Counted from the first letter of the stretch, positions 49,761 through 63,800 are shown. The stretch: DNA of 64,000 nt from Sambucus nigra (GCA_949130495.1 OX422219.1:261067111-261131110); one strand, 5' to 3'. Program-made: numbers and translations. The notes: a model not told the origin generated them from the sequence alone.

Positions 49761-51280
49761 GAAATATGGAAATTATCGTCGTATTCTCAAACCGGGAGAC
49801 CTGAGATTGTAGGTCCGTTCCTACGAGTTACATTGGTCCCATGGGAGGTGTTGGTGCCACCCACGGGGCAGTTCGGGGGTTGTTTCGTGTTTTTACCCTC
49901 ACTCCAGGTTTTGTTTAAGTCTAGAAATATGCAAATTACCGTCGTATTCTCAAACCGGGAGTGTCCAGGCTGCGCGGCCAGTTCCTACCAGTTACATTGG
50001 TCCCGGGGGAGGTGTTGGTTCCACCCACGGGGCCGTTCGGAGGTTGTTTCGAGTTTTCACCCTCTAACGCCATGTTTTTATGCCTACGTCTGGAAATATG
50101 CAAATTACCCTCGTATTCTCAAACCGGGAGTACCGCGGCTGCGTGGTGAGTTCCTACGAGTTATATTGGTGCCGTGGGAGGTGTTGGTACCACCCACGGG
50201 GCCGTCCGTGGGTTGTTTCGAGTTTTCACCCTCTAACGCTATGTTTTTAAGCCTAAGTCTAGAAATATGGAAATTACCGTCGTATTCTCAAACCGTGAGA
50301 CCCGCGGGTGCGGGGTCAGTTCCTACGAGTTACATTGGTCCTGTGGGAGGTGTTGGTAGCACCCACGAGGATGTTCGGGGGTTGTTTCGGGTTTTCACCC
50401 TCTAACGCCATCTTTTGCTTAAGTCTTGAAATATGCAAATTACCGTCGTATTCTAAAACTAGGAGTGTCGCGGCTCCGCGGTCAGTTCCTACGAGTTACA
50501 TTGGTCCCGTGGGAGGTGTTGCTTCCTCCCACGGGGCTGTTCAGGGGATGTTTTGGGTTTTCACCCTATTACGCCATGTTTTTAATCCTAAGTCTAGATA
50601 TATGCAAATTACGGTCGTATTCTCAAATCGGGAGTCCCGCGGCTGCGCGGTTAGTTCCAACGAGTTACATTGGTCCGGTGGGAGGTGTTGGTGCCACCCA
50701 CGGGGAAGTTCGGAGGTTGTTTTGGGTTTTCACCCCCTCTAACGCCATGCTTTTATGCCTAAGTCTAGAAATATGCAAATTATCGTCGTATTCTCAAACC
50801 GGGAGACCTGAGATTGCGGTCAATTCCTACGAGTTTCATTGGTCCCGTGGGAGGTGTTGGTGCCACCCACGGGGCCGTCCGGGGGTCTTTTTGGGTTTTC
50901 ACCCTCTAACGCCTTGTTTTTATGCCTAAGTCTAGAAATATGATAATTACCGTCGTATTCTCAAACCGGGAGTGCTGTGGCTGCGTGGTCAGTTCCTACG
51001 AGTTACATTGGTCCCTTGGGAGGTGTTGGTTCCACTCACGGGGCCGTTCGGGGACTGTTTCGAGTTTTCACCCTCTAACGCTATTTTTTTATGCCTATGT
51101 CTACAAATATACAAATTACCGTCGTATTCTCAAATCGGGAGTGCCGCGGCTGCGCGATCAGTTCCTGCGAGTTACATTGGTCCCGGGGGAGGTGTTGGTG
51201 CCACCCCCGGGGCCGTTTGGGGGGTGTTTCGAGTTTTCACCCTCTAACGCCATGTTTTTATGCCTACATCTAGAAATATG

Positions 51281-51449
51281 CAAATTACCGTCGTATTCTC
51301 AAATCGGGAGTGCCGCGGCTGCGCGGTCAGTTCCTACGAGTTACATTGGTCCCGTGGGAGGTGTTGGTGCCACCCACGGGGCCGTCCGGGGGTTGTTTTG
51401 GGTTTTCACCCTCTAACGCCTTGTTTTTATGCCTAAGTCTAGAAATATG
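51281..51449 (+). repeat. Representative 169-bp satellite monomer
   Basis: A monomer close to the common form, from CAAATTACCG to the last base of AGAAATATG. In order it has: the AT-rich box, CGTCGTATTCTCAAA, a first dyad CCGCG-GCTG-CGCGG (51313-51326), GTTACATTGG, a second dyad with arms CCCGTGGG (51351-51358) and CCCACGGG (51373-51380), a G-rich and T-rich part, CACCCTCTAACGCC, and TTTTTATGCCTAAGTCTAGAAATATG. The length is close to a nucleosome repeat, as is common for plant centromeric satellites. Confidence 0.9.
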
Positions 51450-51853
51450 ATAATTATCGTCGTATTCTCAAACCGGTAGTACTGTGGCTGCGTGGTCAGT
51501 TCCTACGAGTTACATTGGTCCCTTGGGAGGTGTTGGTTCCACTCACGGGGCCGTTCGGGGAATGTTTCGAGTTTTCACCCTCTAACGCTATTTTTTTATG
51601 CCTATGTGTAGAAATATGCAAATTACCGTCGTATTCTCAAACCGGGAGTGCCGCGGCTGCGCGGTCAGTTCCTACAAGTTACATTGGTCCCGTGGGAGGT
51701 GTTGGTGCAACCCACGGGGCCGCTCGGGATCTGTTTTGGGTTTTCATCCTCTAACGCCATGGTTTTTTTGCCCAAGACTAGAAATATGCAAATTACCGTC
51801 GTATTCTCAAATCGGGAGTACCGCGGCTGCGTGATCAGTTCCTACGAGTTACA

Positions 51854-54800
51854 TTGGTGCCGTGGGAGGTGTTGGTGCCACCCATGGGGCCCTTCGGGGG
51901 CTGTTTTGAGTTTTCACCCTCTGACGCCATGTTTTTTTGCCTAAGTCTAGAAATAAGCAAATTAGCGTCGAATTCTCAAACCGGGAGTACCGCGGCTGCA
52001 TGGTTAGTTCCAACGTGTTACATTGGTGCCGTGGAAGGTGTTGGTGCCACCTACGGGGCCGTTCGGGGGATGTTTCGAGTTTTCACCCTCTAACGCGATG
52101 TTTTTAAGCCTAAGTATAGAAATATTGAAATTATCGTCGTATTCTCAAACTGGGAGACCCGCGGCAGCGGGGGCAGTTCCTACGAGTTACATTGGTCCCG
52201 TGGGAGGTGTTGGTAGCACCCACGGGGACGATCGGGGGTTGTTTAGAGTTTTCACCCTCTAACGCCATCTTTTGCTTAAGTCTAGAAATATGCAAATTAC
52301 CGTCGTATTCTAAAACCGGGAGTGTCGCGGCTGCGCGGTCAGTTCCTATGAGTTACATTGGTCCCGTGGGAGGTGTTGGTGCCACCCACGGGGCTGTTCG
52401 GGGGCTGTTTTGGGTTTTCACCCTCTTAGGCCATGTTTTTAAGCCTAAATCTAGATATATGGAAATTACCGTCTCATTCTCAAATCGGGACTCCCGCGGC
52501 TGCGCGATCAGTTCCTACGAGTTACATTGGTCCTGTGGGAGGTGTTGGAGCCGCCCACGGGGCAGTTCGGAGGCTGTTTTGCGTTTTCACCCTCTAACGC
52601 CATGCTTTTAAGCCTAAGTGTAGAAATATGCAAATTATCGTCGTATTATCAAATTGGGAGACCTGAGATTGTTGGTTCAGTTCCTACGAGTTACATTGGT
52701 CCCATGGGAGGTGTTGGTGCCAGCCACGGGGCAGTTCGGGGGTTGTTTCGAGTTTTAACCCTCTAACGCCATCTTTTGCTTAAGTCTAGAAATATGCAAA
52801 TTACCGTCGTATTCTAAAATCGGGAGTACTGCGGCTGCGTGGTCAGTTCCTACGAGTTACATTGGTGCCATGGGAGGTGTTGTTACCATCCACGGGGCCG
52901 TTCGGGAGTTGTTTCGAGTTTTCACCCACTAACGCCATGTTTTACTTAAGTCTAGAAATATACAAATTACCGTCGTATTCTCAAACTGGGAGTGTTGCGG
53001 CTGCACGGTCCGTTCCTACGCGTTACATTGATTCCTTGAGAGGTGTTGGTGCCACCACGGGGCCGTTCGGGGGTTGTTTTGGGTTTTCACCCTCTAACAC
53101 CATGTTTTTATGCCTAAGTCTAGAAATATGAAAATTACCGTCGTATTCTCAATCCGGAGTACAACGGCTACTTGTTCACTTCCAGCGAGTTACATTGGTG
53201 CCGTGGGAGGTGTTAGTGCCAACCACGGGGCCGTTCGGGGGCTGTTTCCTGTTTTCACCCTCTAACGCCATGTTTTTAAGCCTAAGTCTAGAAATATGGA
53301 AATTATCGTCGTATACTCAAACCGGGAGACCCGCGGCTTCGAGGTTAGTTCCTACGAGTTACATTGGTCCCGTGGGAGGTGTTTGTGCCACCCAAGGGGT
53401 CGTTCGGGGTTTGTTTTGAGTTTTCACCCTCTAACGCCATGTTTTGTTTTAAGTCTAGAAATATGTAAATTACTGTCGTATTCTCAAAACGGGAGTGTTA
53501 CGGCTGCGCGGTCAGTTACTATGAATTACATAGGTCCTGTGGGAGGTGTTAGTGCCACCCACTTGGCCATTCGGGGGCTGTTTCGTGTTTTCACCTTCTA
53601 ACGCCTTGTTTTTATGCTTAAGCTATAAATATGCAAATTATCGTGGTATTCTCAAATCGAGAGTGCCGCGGCTGCGCGGTCAGTTCCTACGAGTGACATT
53701 GGTTCCGTGAGAGGTGTTGGTGCCACCCACGCGGCCGTTCGGGGGTTGTTTTGGGTTTTCACCCTCTAACACCATGCTTTTATGCCTAAGTCTAAAAATA
53801 TGCAAATTGCCGTTGTATTCTCAAACCGGGAGTGCCGCAGCTGGGCAGTCAGTTCCTACGAGTTAAATTGGTCCTGTGGGAGGTGTTGGTAGAACCCACG
53901 GGGACGTTCGGGGGTTGTTTTGAGTTTTCACCCTCAAACCCCATCATTTGCTTAAGTCTAGAAATATGCAAATTACCGTCGTATTCTAAAACTGGGAGTG
54001 TCGAGGCTCCGCGGTCAGTTCCTACGAGATACATTGGTCCCGTGGGAGGTGTTGGTGCCACCCACGGGGCTGTTTTGGGTTTTCACCCTCTTACGCCATG
54101 TTTTTAATACTAAGTCTAGATATATGTGAATTACCGTCGTATTCTCAAATCGGGAGTCCCGCGGCTGCGCGGTCAGTTCCTACGAGTTACATTGGTCCGG
54201 TGGGAGGTGTTGGTGCCACCCACGGGGAAGTTCGGAAGCTGTTTTGGGTTTTCACCCTCTAACGCCATACTTTTATGCCTGAGTCTAGAAATATGGAAAT
54301 TATCATCGTATTCTCAAACCGGGAGACCTGAGATTGCAGGTCAGTTCCTACGAGTTACATTGGTCCCATGGGAGGTGTTGGTGCCACCCACAGGGCAGTT
54401 CGGGGGTTGTTTCGAGTTTTTACCCTCACGCCAGGTTTTGCTTAAGTCTAGAAAGATGCAACTTACCGTCGTATTCTGAAACCGGGAGTGTCGAGGCTGC
54501 GCGGCCAGTTCCTACTAGTTACATTGGTCCCGGGGGAGGTGTTGGTGCCACCTACGGGGCCGTTCGGAGGTTGTTTCGAGTTTTCACCCTCTAACGCTAT
54601 GTTTTTATGCCTACGTCTAGAAATATGCAAATTACCGTCGTATTCTCAAACCGGGAGTACCGCGGCTGCGTGGTGAGTTCCTACGAGTTATATTGGTGCC
54701 GTGGGAGGTGTTGGTACCACCCACGGGGCCGTCCGTGGGTTGTTTCGAGTTTTCACCCTCTAACGCTAGGTTTTTAAGCCTAAGTCTAGAAATATGGAAA

Positions 54801-55330
54801 TTATCATCGTATTCTCAAACCGGGAGACCCGCGGGTGCGGGGTCAGTTCCTACGAGTTACATTGGTCCTGTGGGAGGTGTTGGTAGCACCCACGGGGATG
54901 TTCGGGGGTTGTTTCTGGTTTTCACCCTCTAACGCCATCTTTTGTTTAAATCTAGAAATATGCAAATTACCGTCGTATTCTAAAACTAGGAGTGTCGCGG
55001 CTCCGCGGTCAGTTCCTACGAGTTACATTGGTCCCGTGGGAGGTGTTGCTTCCACCCACGGGGCTGTTCAGGGGATGTTTTGGGTTTTCACCCTATTACG
55101 CCATGTTTTTAATCCTAAGTCTAGATATATGCAAATTACAGTCGTATTCGCAAATCGGGAGTCCCGCGGCTGCGCGGTCAGTTCCAACGAGTTACATTGG
55201 TCCGGTGGGAGGTGTTGGTGCCACCCACGGGGAAGTTCGGAGGTTGTTTTGGGTTTTCACCCCCTCTAACGCCATGCTTTTATTCCTAAGTCTAGAAATA
55301 TGCAAATTATCGTCGTATTCTCAAACCGGG
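51854..55330 (+). repeat. 8.1-8.3-kb-offset duplication, copy 2
   Basis: Copy of 43591-47170. Shared private words include CACCTACGGGGCCGTTCGGGGGATG and the GACGATCGGGGG monomer. It ends at a recombinant junction at about 55390-55420. Confidence 0.87.
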
Positions 55331-55389
55331 AGACCTGAGATTGCGGTCAAATCCTACGAGTTACATTGGTCCCGTGGGAGGTGTTGGTG

Positions 55390-55420
55390 CCTACACGGGG
55401 CCGTCCGTGGGACCTGTTTT
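55390..55420 (+). repeat. Recombinant junction between two satellite segments
   Basis: GGTGCCTACACGGGGCC is followed by GTCCGTGGGACCTGTTTTGGG, a combination not seen elsewhere. Left of it the sequence follows the 47.1-kb / 50.8-kb type; right of it, the 47.73-kb / 59.4-kb type (GGGACCTG, then TTTTTTTTGCCCAAGACTAG). This looks like an unequal exchange breakpoint. Confidence 0.75.
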
Positions 55421-56009
55421 GGGTTTTCATCCTCTAACGCCATGTTTTTTTTGCCCAAGACTAGAAATATGCAAATTACTGTCGTATTCTCAAATCGGGA
55501 GTACCGCGGCTGCGTGATCAGTTCCTACGAGTTACATTGGTGCCGTGGGAGGTGTTGGTGCCACCCACGGCGCCGTTCGGGGGCTGTTTCCAGTTTTCAC
55601 CCTCTAACGCTATATTTTTCTGCCTAAGTCTAGAAATATGGAAATTCTCGTCGTATTTTCAAACCGGGAGACCCGCAGCTGCGGGGTCATTTCCTACGAG
55701 TTACATTAGTCCCGTGGGATGTGTTGGTGCTACCCACGGAGTCGTTCGGGGTTATTTCGATTTCTCACCCTATAACGCCATGTTTTTATGCTTTAGTCTA
55801 GAAATATGCAAATTACCGTCGTATTCTCAAACCGGGAGTGCCCTGCGCGATCAGTTCCTACGAGTTACATGGGTCCCGTGGGAGGTGTTGGTGCGATTGA
55901 CGGGGCCGTTCGGGGGCTGTTTTGGGTTTTCCCCTCTAACGCCAGGTTTTTATGCCTGAGTCTAGAAATATGGAAATTACAGTTGTATTCTCAAACCGGG
56001 AGTACCGCG

Positions 56010-59000
56010 GCTGCGTGGTCGTTCCTACGAGTTACATTGGTGCCGTGGGAGGTGTTATTGCCACCCACGGGGCCGTTTGGGGGCTGTTTCCAGTATTCAC
56101 CATCTAACGCCATGTTTTTAAGCCTAAGTCTAGAAATATGCAAATTACCGTTGTATTCTCAAATCGGGAGTGCCGCGGCTGCGCGGTCAGTTCCTACGAG
56201 TTACATTGGTCCCATGTGAGGTGTTGGAGCAACCCACGAGGACGTTCGGGGGCTGTATCGAGTTTTCACCCTCTAACCCCATCTTTTTCTTAAGTCTAGA
56301 AATATGCAAATTACCGTGGTATTCTAAAACTGGGAGTGTCGCGGCTCCGCGGTCAGTTCCTACGAGTTACATTGGTCCTGTGGGAGGTGTTGGTGCCACC
56401 CACGGGGCTGTTTTGGGTTTTCACCCTCTTACGCCATGCTTTTATGCCTAAGTCTAGAAATATGGAAATTATCGTCGTATTCTCAAACCGGGAGACCTGA
56501 GATTGTAGGTCCGTTCCTACGAGTTACATTGGTCCCATGGGAGGTGTTGGTGCCACCCACGGGGCAGTTCGGGGGTTGTTTCGTGTTTTTACCCTCACGC
56601 CAGGTTTTGCTTAAGTCTAGAAATATGCAAATTACCGTCGTATTCTCAAACCGGGAGTGTCGAGGCTGCGCGGCCAGTTCCTAACAGTTACATTGGTCCC
56701 GGGGGAGGTGTTGGTGCCACCCACGGGGCCGTTCGGAGGTTGTTTCGAGTTTTCACCCTCTAACGCCATGTTTTTATGCCTACGTCTGGAAATATGCAAA
56801 TTACCATCGTATTCTCAAACCGGGAGTACCGCGGATGCGTGGTGAGTTCCTACGAGTTATATTGGTGCCGTGGGAGGTGTTGGTACCACCCACGGGGCCG
56901 TCCGTGGGTTGTTTCGAGTTTTCACCCTCTAACGCTATGTTTTTAAGCCTAAGTCCATATGGAAATTATCGTCGCATTCTCAAACCGGGAGACCCGCGGG
57001 TGCGGGGTCAGTTCCTACGAGTTACATTGGTCCTGTGGGAGGTGTTGGTAGCACCCACGGGGATGTTCGGGGGTTGTTTCTGGTTTTCACCCTCTAACGC
57101 CATCTTTTGCTTAAGTCTAGAAATATGCAAATTACCATCGTATTCTAAAACTAGGAGTGTCGCGGCTCCGCGGTCAGTTCCTACGAGTTACATTGGTCCC
57201 GTGGGAGGTGTTGCTTCCTCCCACGGGGCTGTTCAGGGGATGTTTTGAGTTTTCACCCTATTACGCCATGTTTTTAATCCTAAGTCTAGATATATGCGAA
57301 TTACCGTCGTATTCTCAAATCGGGAGTCCCGCGGCTGCGCGGTCAGTTCCAACGAGTTACATTGGTCCGGTGGGAGGTGTTGGTGCCACCCACGGGTCAG
57401 TTCGGAGGTTGTTTTGGGTTTTCACCCCCTCTAACGCCATGCTTTTATGCCTAAGTCTAGAAATATGCAAATTATCGTCGTATTCTCAAACCGGGAGACC
57501 TGAGATTGCGGTCAATTCCTACGAGTTACATTGGTCCCGTGGGAGGTGTTGGTGCCACCCACGGGGCCGTCCGGGGGTTGTTTTGGGTTTTCACCCTCTA
57601 ACGCCTTCTTTTTATGCGTAAGTCTAGAAATATGATAATTACCGTCGTATTCTCAAACCGGGAGTGCTGTGGCTGCGTGGTCAGTTCCTACGAGTTACAT
57701 TGGTCCCTTGGGAGGTATTGGTTCCACTCACGGGGCCGTTCGGGGACTGTTTCGAGTTTTCACCCTCTAACGCTATTTTTTTATGCCTATGTCTACAAAT
57801 ATACAAATTACCGTTGTATTCTCAAATCGGGAGTGTCGCGGCTGTGCGATCAGTTCCTACGAGTTTCATGGGTCCCGGGGGAGGTGTTGGTGCCGCCCAC
57901 GGGGCCGTTCAGAGGTTGTTTCGAGTTTTCACACTCTAACGCCATGTTTTTATGCCTACGTCTAGAAATATGCAAATTACCATCGTATACTCAAACCGGG
58001 AGTACCGCGGGTGCGTGGTGAGTTCCTACGAGTTATATTGGTGCCGTGGGAGGTGTTGGTACCACCCACGGGGCCGTCCGTGGGTTGTTTCGAGTTTTCA
58101 CCCTCTAACGCTATGTTTTTAAGCCTAAGTCTAGAAATATGGAAATTATCGTCGTATTCTCAAACCGGGAGACCCACGAGTGGGGTCAGTTCCTACGAGT
58201 TACATTGGTCCTGTCGGAGGTGTTGGTAGCACCCACGGGGATGTTCGGGGGTTGTTTCGGGTTTTCACCCTCTAACGCCATCTTTTGCTTAAGTCTAGAA
58301 ATATTCAAATTAACGTCATATTCTAAAACTGGGAGTGTGGCGGCTCCGCGGTCAGTTCCTACAAGTTACATTGGTCCCGTGGGAGGTGTTGCTTCCACCC
58401 ACGGGGCTGTTCAGGGGATGTTTTGGGTTATCACCCTATTACGCCATGTTTTTAATCCTAAGTCTAGATATATGCAAATTACCGTCGTATTCTCAAATCG
58501 GGAGTCCCGCGGTTGCGCGGTCAGTTCCAACGAGTTACATTGGTCCGGTGGGAGGTGTTGGTGCCACCCATGGGGAAGTTCGGAGGTTGTTTTGGGTTTT
58601 CACCCCCTCTAACGCCATGCTTTTATGCCTAAGTCTAGAAATATGCAAATTATCGTCGTATTCTCAAATCGGGAGACCTGAGATTGCTGGTCAGTTCCTA
58701 CGTGTTACATTGGTCCCATGGGAGGTGTTGGTGCCAACCACGGGTCAGTTCGGGAGTTGTTTCGAGTTTTCACCCTCACGCCAGGTTTTGCTTAAGTCTA
58801 GAAATATGAAAATTACCGTTGTATTCTCAAATCGGGAGTGTCGAGGCTGCGCGGCCAGTTCCTGCGAGTTACATTGGTCCCGGGGGAGGTGTTGGTGCCA
58901 CCCCCGGGGCCGTTTGGGGGGTGTTTCGAGTTTTCACCCTCTAACGCCATGTTTTTATGCCTACGTCTAGAAATATGCAAATTACCGTCTTATTCTAAAA

Positions 59001-59152
59001 TCGGGAGTGCCGCGACTGCGCGGTCAGTTCCTACGAGTTACATTGGTCCCGTGGGAGGTGTTGGTACCACCCACGGGGCCGTCCGGGGGTTGTTTTCGGT
59101 TTTCACCCTCTAACGCCTTGTTTTTATGCCTAAGTCTAGAAATATGATAATT
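56010..59152 (+). repeat. 4.85-kb tandem duplication, copy 1
   Basis: Pairs with 60858-64000: 56170 with 61015 (4845), 57614 with 62462, 58139 with 62987 and 58335 with 63183 (4848). Its first two thirds also match 49.32-51.2 kb at an offset of about 6692-6696. The copies differ by few substitutions and only small indels, for example a five-base loss at about 56955 in copy 1. Confidence 0.9.
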
Positions 59153-60857
59153 ATCGTCGTATGCTCAAACCGGTAGTACTGTGGCTGCGTGGTCAGTTCC
59201 TACGAGTTACATTGGTCCCTTGGGAGGTGTTGGTTCCACTCACGGGGCCGTTCGGGGATTGTTTCTAGTTTTCACCCTCTAACGCTATTTTTTTATGCTT
59301 ATGTCTACAAATATGCAAATTACCGTCGTATTCTCAAACCGGGAGTGCCGCGGCTGCGCGGTCAGTTCCTACAAGTTACATTGGTCCCGTGGGGGGTGTT
59401 GGTGCAACCCACGGGGCCGCTTGGGACCTGTTTTGGGTTTTCATCCTCTAACACCATGTTTTTTTTGCCCAAGACTAGAAATATGCAAATTACCGTCGTA
59501 TTCTCAAATCGGGAGTACCGCGGCTGCGTGATCAGTTCCTACGAGTTACATTGGTGCCGTGGGAGGTGTTGGTGCCACCCACGGCGCCGTTCGGGGGCTG
59601 TTTCCAGTTTTCACCCTCTAACGCTATATTTTTCTGCCTAAGTCTAGAAATATGGAAATTCTCGTCGTATTTTCAAACCGAGAGACCCGCAGCTGCGGGG
59701 TCATTTCCTACGAGTTACATTAGTCCCGTGGGATGTGTTGGTGCCACCCACGGGGTCGTTCGGGGTTGTTTCGATTTCTCACCCTATAACGCCATGTTTT
59801 TATGCTTTAGTCTAGAAATATGCAAATTACCGTCGTATTCTCAAACCGGGAGTGCCCTGCGCGATCAGTTCCTACGAGTTACATGGGTCCCGTGGGAGGT
59901 GTTGGTGCGATTGACGGGGCCGTTCGGGGGCTGTTTTGGATTTTACCCTCTAACGCCAGGTTTTTATGCCTGAGTCTAGAAATATGGAAATTACAGTTGT
60001 ATTCTCAAACCGGGAGTACCGCGGCTGCGTGGTCAGTTCCGTTACATTGGTCCCGTGGGAGGTGTTGGTGCCACCCACGGGGCCGTTCGGGGGTTGTTTC
60101 GAGTTTTCAGCCTCTAACGACATGTTTTGCTTAAGTCTAGAAATATGCAAATTATCGGTGTATTCTCACACCGAGAGACCCGCGGCTGCAGGGTCAGTTC
60201 CTACGAGTTACATTGGTCCCGTGGGAGGTGTTGTTGCCACCCACGGGGCCGTTCGGGACTGTTTCGATTTTTCACCCTCTAATGCCATGTTTTTATGTTT
60301 TAGTCTAGAAATATGCAAATTACCGTCGTATTCTCAAACCGGGAGTGACCTCCGCGATTTGTTCCTTCGAGTTACATGGGTCCCGTGGGAGGTGTTGGTG
60401 CCACCGACGGGGCAGTTCGGGGGCTGTTTCCAGTTTTCATCCTCCAACGCCATGTTTTTAAGCCTAAGTTTAGAAATATGGAAATTATCGTCGTATTCTC
60501 AAACCGGGAGACTCGAGGCTGCGGGGTCAATTCCTACGAGTTACATTGGGCCCGTGGGAGGTGTTGGTGCCACCCACGGGGCCGTTCGGGGGATGTTTCC
60601 AGTATTCACCCTCTAACGCCATGTTTTTAAGCCAAAGTCTAGAAATATGCAAATTACTGTCGCATTCTCAAACCGGGAGTGCCGCGGCTGCGCGGTTCGT
60701 TCCTACGAGTTACATTGGTCCCGTGGGAGGTGTTGGAGCAACCCACGGGGACGTTCGGGGCTGTTTTGGGTTTTCACCCTCTAACGCCATGTTTTTTTGC
60801 CCAAGTCTAGAAATATGCAAATTACCATCGTATTCTCAAAACGGGAGTACCGCGGCT

Positions 60858-63800
60858 GCGTGGTCGTTCCTACGAGTTACATTGGTGCCGTGGGAGGTGT
60901 TATTGCCACCCACGGGGCCGTTTGTGGGCTGTTTCCAGTATTCACCCTCTAACGCCATGTTTTTAAGCCTTAGTCTGGAAATATGCAAATTACCGTTGTA
61001 TTCTCAAATCGGGAGTGCCGCGGCTGCGCGGTCAGTTCCTACGAGTTACATTGGTCCCATGTGAGGTGTTGGAGCAACCCACGAGGACGTTCGGGGGCTG
61101 TATCGAGTTTTCACCCTCTAACCCCATCTTTTGCTTAAGTCTAGAAATATGCAAATTACCGTGGTATTCTAAAACTGGGAGTGTCGCGGCTCCGCGGTCA
61201 GTTCCTACGAGTTACATTGGTCCTGTGGGAGGTGTTGGTGCCACCCACGGGGCTGTTTTGGGTTTTCACCCTCTTACGCCATGCTTTTATGCCTAAGTCT
61301 AGATATATGGAAATTATCGTCGTATTCTCAAACCGGGAGATCTGAGATTGTAGGTTCGTTCCTACGAGTTACATTGGTCCCATGGGAGGTGTTGGTGCCA
61401 CCCACGGGGCAGTTCGGGGGTTGTTTCGTGTTTTTACCCTCACGCCAGGTTTTGCTTAAGTCTAGAAATATGCAAATTACCGTCGTATTCTCAAACCGGG
61501 AGTGTCGAGGCTGCGCGGCCAGTTCCTACCAGTTACATTGGTCCCAGGGGAGGTGTTGGTGCCACCCACAGGGCCGTTCGGAGGTTGTTTCGAGTTTTCA
61601 CCCTCTAACGCCATGTTTTTATGCCTACGTCTGGAAATATGCAAATTACCATCGTATTCTCAAACCGGGAGTACTGCGGCTGCGTGGTGAGTTCCTACGA
61701 GTTATATTGGTGCCGTGGGAGGTGTTGGTACCACCCACGGGGCCGTCCGTGGGTTGTTTCGAGTTTTCACCCTCTAACGCTATGTTTTTAAGCCTAAGTC
61801 TACAAATATGGAAATTATCGTCGTATTCTCAAACCGGGAGACCCGCGGGTGCGGGGTCAGTTCCTACGAGTTACATTGGTCCTGTGGGAGGTGTTGGTAG
61901 CACCCACGGGGATGTTCGGGGGTTGTTTCGGGTTTTCAACTTCTAACGCCATCTTTTGCTTAAGTCTAGAAATATGCAAATTACCGTCGTATTCTAAAAC
62001 TAGGAGTGTCGCGGCTCCGCGGTCAGTTCCTACGAGTTACATTGGTCCCGTGGGAGGTGTTGCTTCCTCCCACGGGGCTGTTCAGGGGATGTTTTGGGTT
62101 TTCACCCTATTACGCCATGTTTTTAATCCTAAGTCTAGATATATGCAAATTACCGTCGTATTCTCAAATCGGGAGTCCCGCGGCTGCGCGGTCAGTTCCA
62201 ACGAGTTACATTGGTCCGGTGGGAGGTGTTGGTTCCACCCACGGGGAAGTTCGGAGGTTGTTTTGGGTTTTCACCCCCTCTAACGCCATGCTTTTATGCC
62301 TAAGTCTAGAAATATGCAAATTATCGTCGTATTCTCAAACCGGGAGACCTGAGATTGCGGTCAATTCCTACGAGTTACATTGGTCCCGTGGGAGGTGTTG
62401 GTGCCACCCCCGGGCCGTCCGGGGGTTGTTTTGGGTTTTCACCCTCTAACGCCTTGTTTTTATGCCTAAGTCTAGAAATATGATAATTACCGTCGTATTC
62501 TCAAACCGGGAGTGCTGTGGCTGCGTGGTCAGTTCCTACGAGTTACATTGGTCCCTTGGGAGGTGTTGGTTCCACTCACGGGGCCGTTCGGGGACTGTTT
62601 CGAGTTTTCACCCTCTAACGCTATTTTTTTATGCCTATGTCTACAAATATACAAATTACCATCGTATTCTCAAATCGGGATTGCCGCGGCTGCACGATCA
62701 GTTCCTACGAGTTTCATGGGTCCCGGGGGAGGTGTTGGTGCCGCCCACGGGGCCGTTCGGAGGTTGTTTCGAGTTTTCACCCTCTAATGCCATGTTTTTA
62801 TGCCTACGTCTAGAAATATGCAAATTACCGTCGTATTCTCAAACCGGGAGTACCGCGGGTGCATGGTGAGTTCCTACGAGTTATATTGGTGCCGTGGGAG
62901 GTGTTGGTACCACCCACGGGGCCGTCCGTGGGTTGTTTCGAGTTTTCACCCTCTAACGCTATGTTTTTAAGCCTAAGTCTAGAAATATGGAAATTATCGT
63001 CGTATTCTCAAACCGGGAGACCCGCGAGTGGGGTCAGTTCCTACGAGTTACATTGGTCCTGTCGGAGGTGTTGGTAGCACCCACGGGGATGTTCGGGGGT
63101 TGTTTCGGGTTTTCACCCTCTAACGCCATCTTTTGCTTAAGTCTAGAAATATTCAAATTAACGTCATATTCTAAAACTGGGAGTGTGGCGGCTCAACGGT
63201 CAGTTCCTACAAGTTACATTGGTCCCGTGGGAGGTGTTGCTTCCACCCACGGGGCTGTTCAGGGGATGTTTTGGGTTTTCACCCTATTACGCCATGTTTT
63301 TAATCCTAAGTCTAGATATATGCAAATTACCGTCGTATTCTCAAATCGGGAGTCCCGCGATTGCGCGGTCAGTTCCAACGAGTTACATTGGTCCGGTGGG
63401 AGGTGTTGGTGCCACCCACGGGGAAGTTCGGAGGTTGTTTTGGGTTTTCACCCCCTCTAACGCCATGCTTTTTTCCCTAAGTCTAGAAATATGCAAATTA
63501 TCGTCGTATTCTCAAATCGGGAGACCTGAGATTGCTGGTCAGTTCCTACGTGTTACATTGGTCCCATGGGAGGTGTTGGTGCCACCCACGGGTCAGTTCG
63601 GGGGTTGTTTCGAGTTTTCACCCTCACGCCAGGTTTTGCTTAAGTCTAGAAATATGCAAATTACCGTTGTATTCTCAAATCGGGAGTGTCGAGGCTGCGC
63701 GGCCTGTTCCTGCGAGTTACATTGGTCCCGGGGGAGGTGTTGGTGCCACACCCGGGGCCGTTTGGGGGGTTTTTCGAGTTTTCAAACTCTAACGCCATGT

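Noticed and set aside
51441..51449. ATGCAAAT octamer in the AT-rich box as a regulatory site
   Set aside because: The octamer is a POU-factor site of animals; plants lack this class, so the match in the repeat is taken as coincidence.
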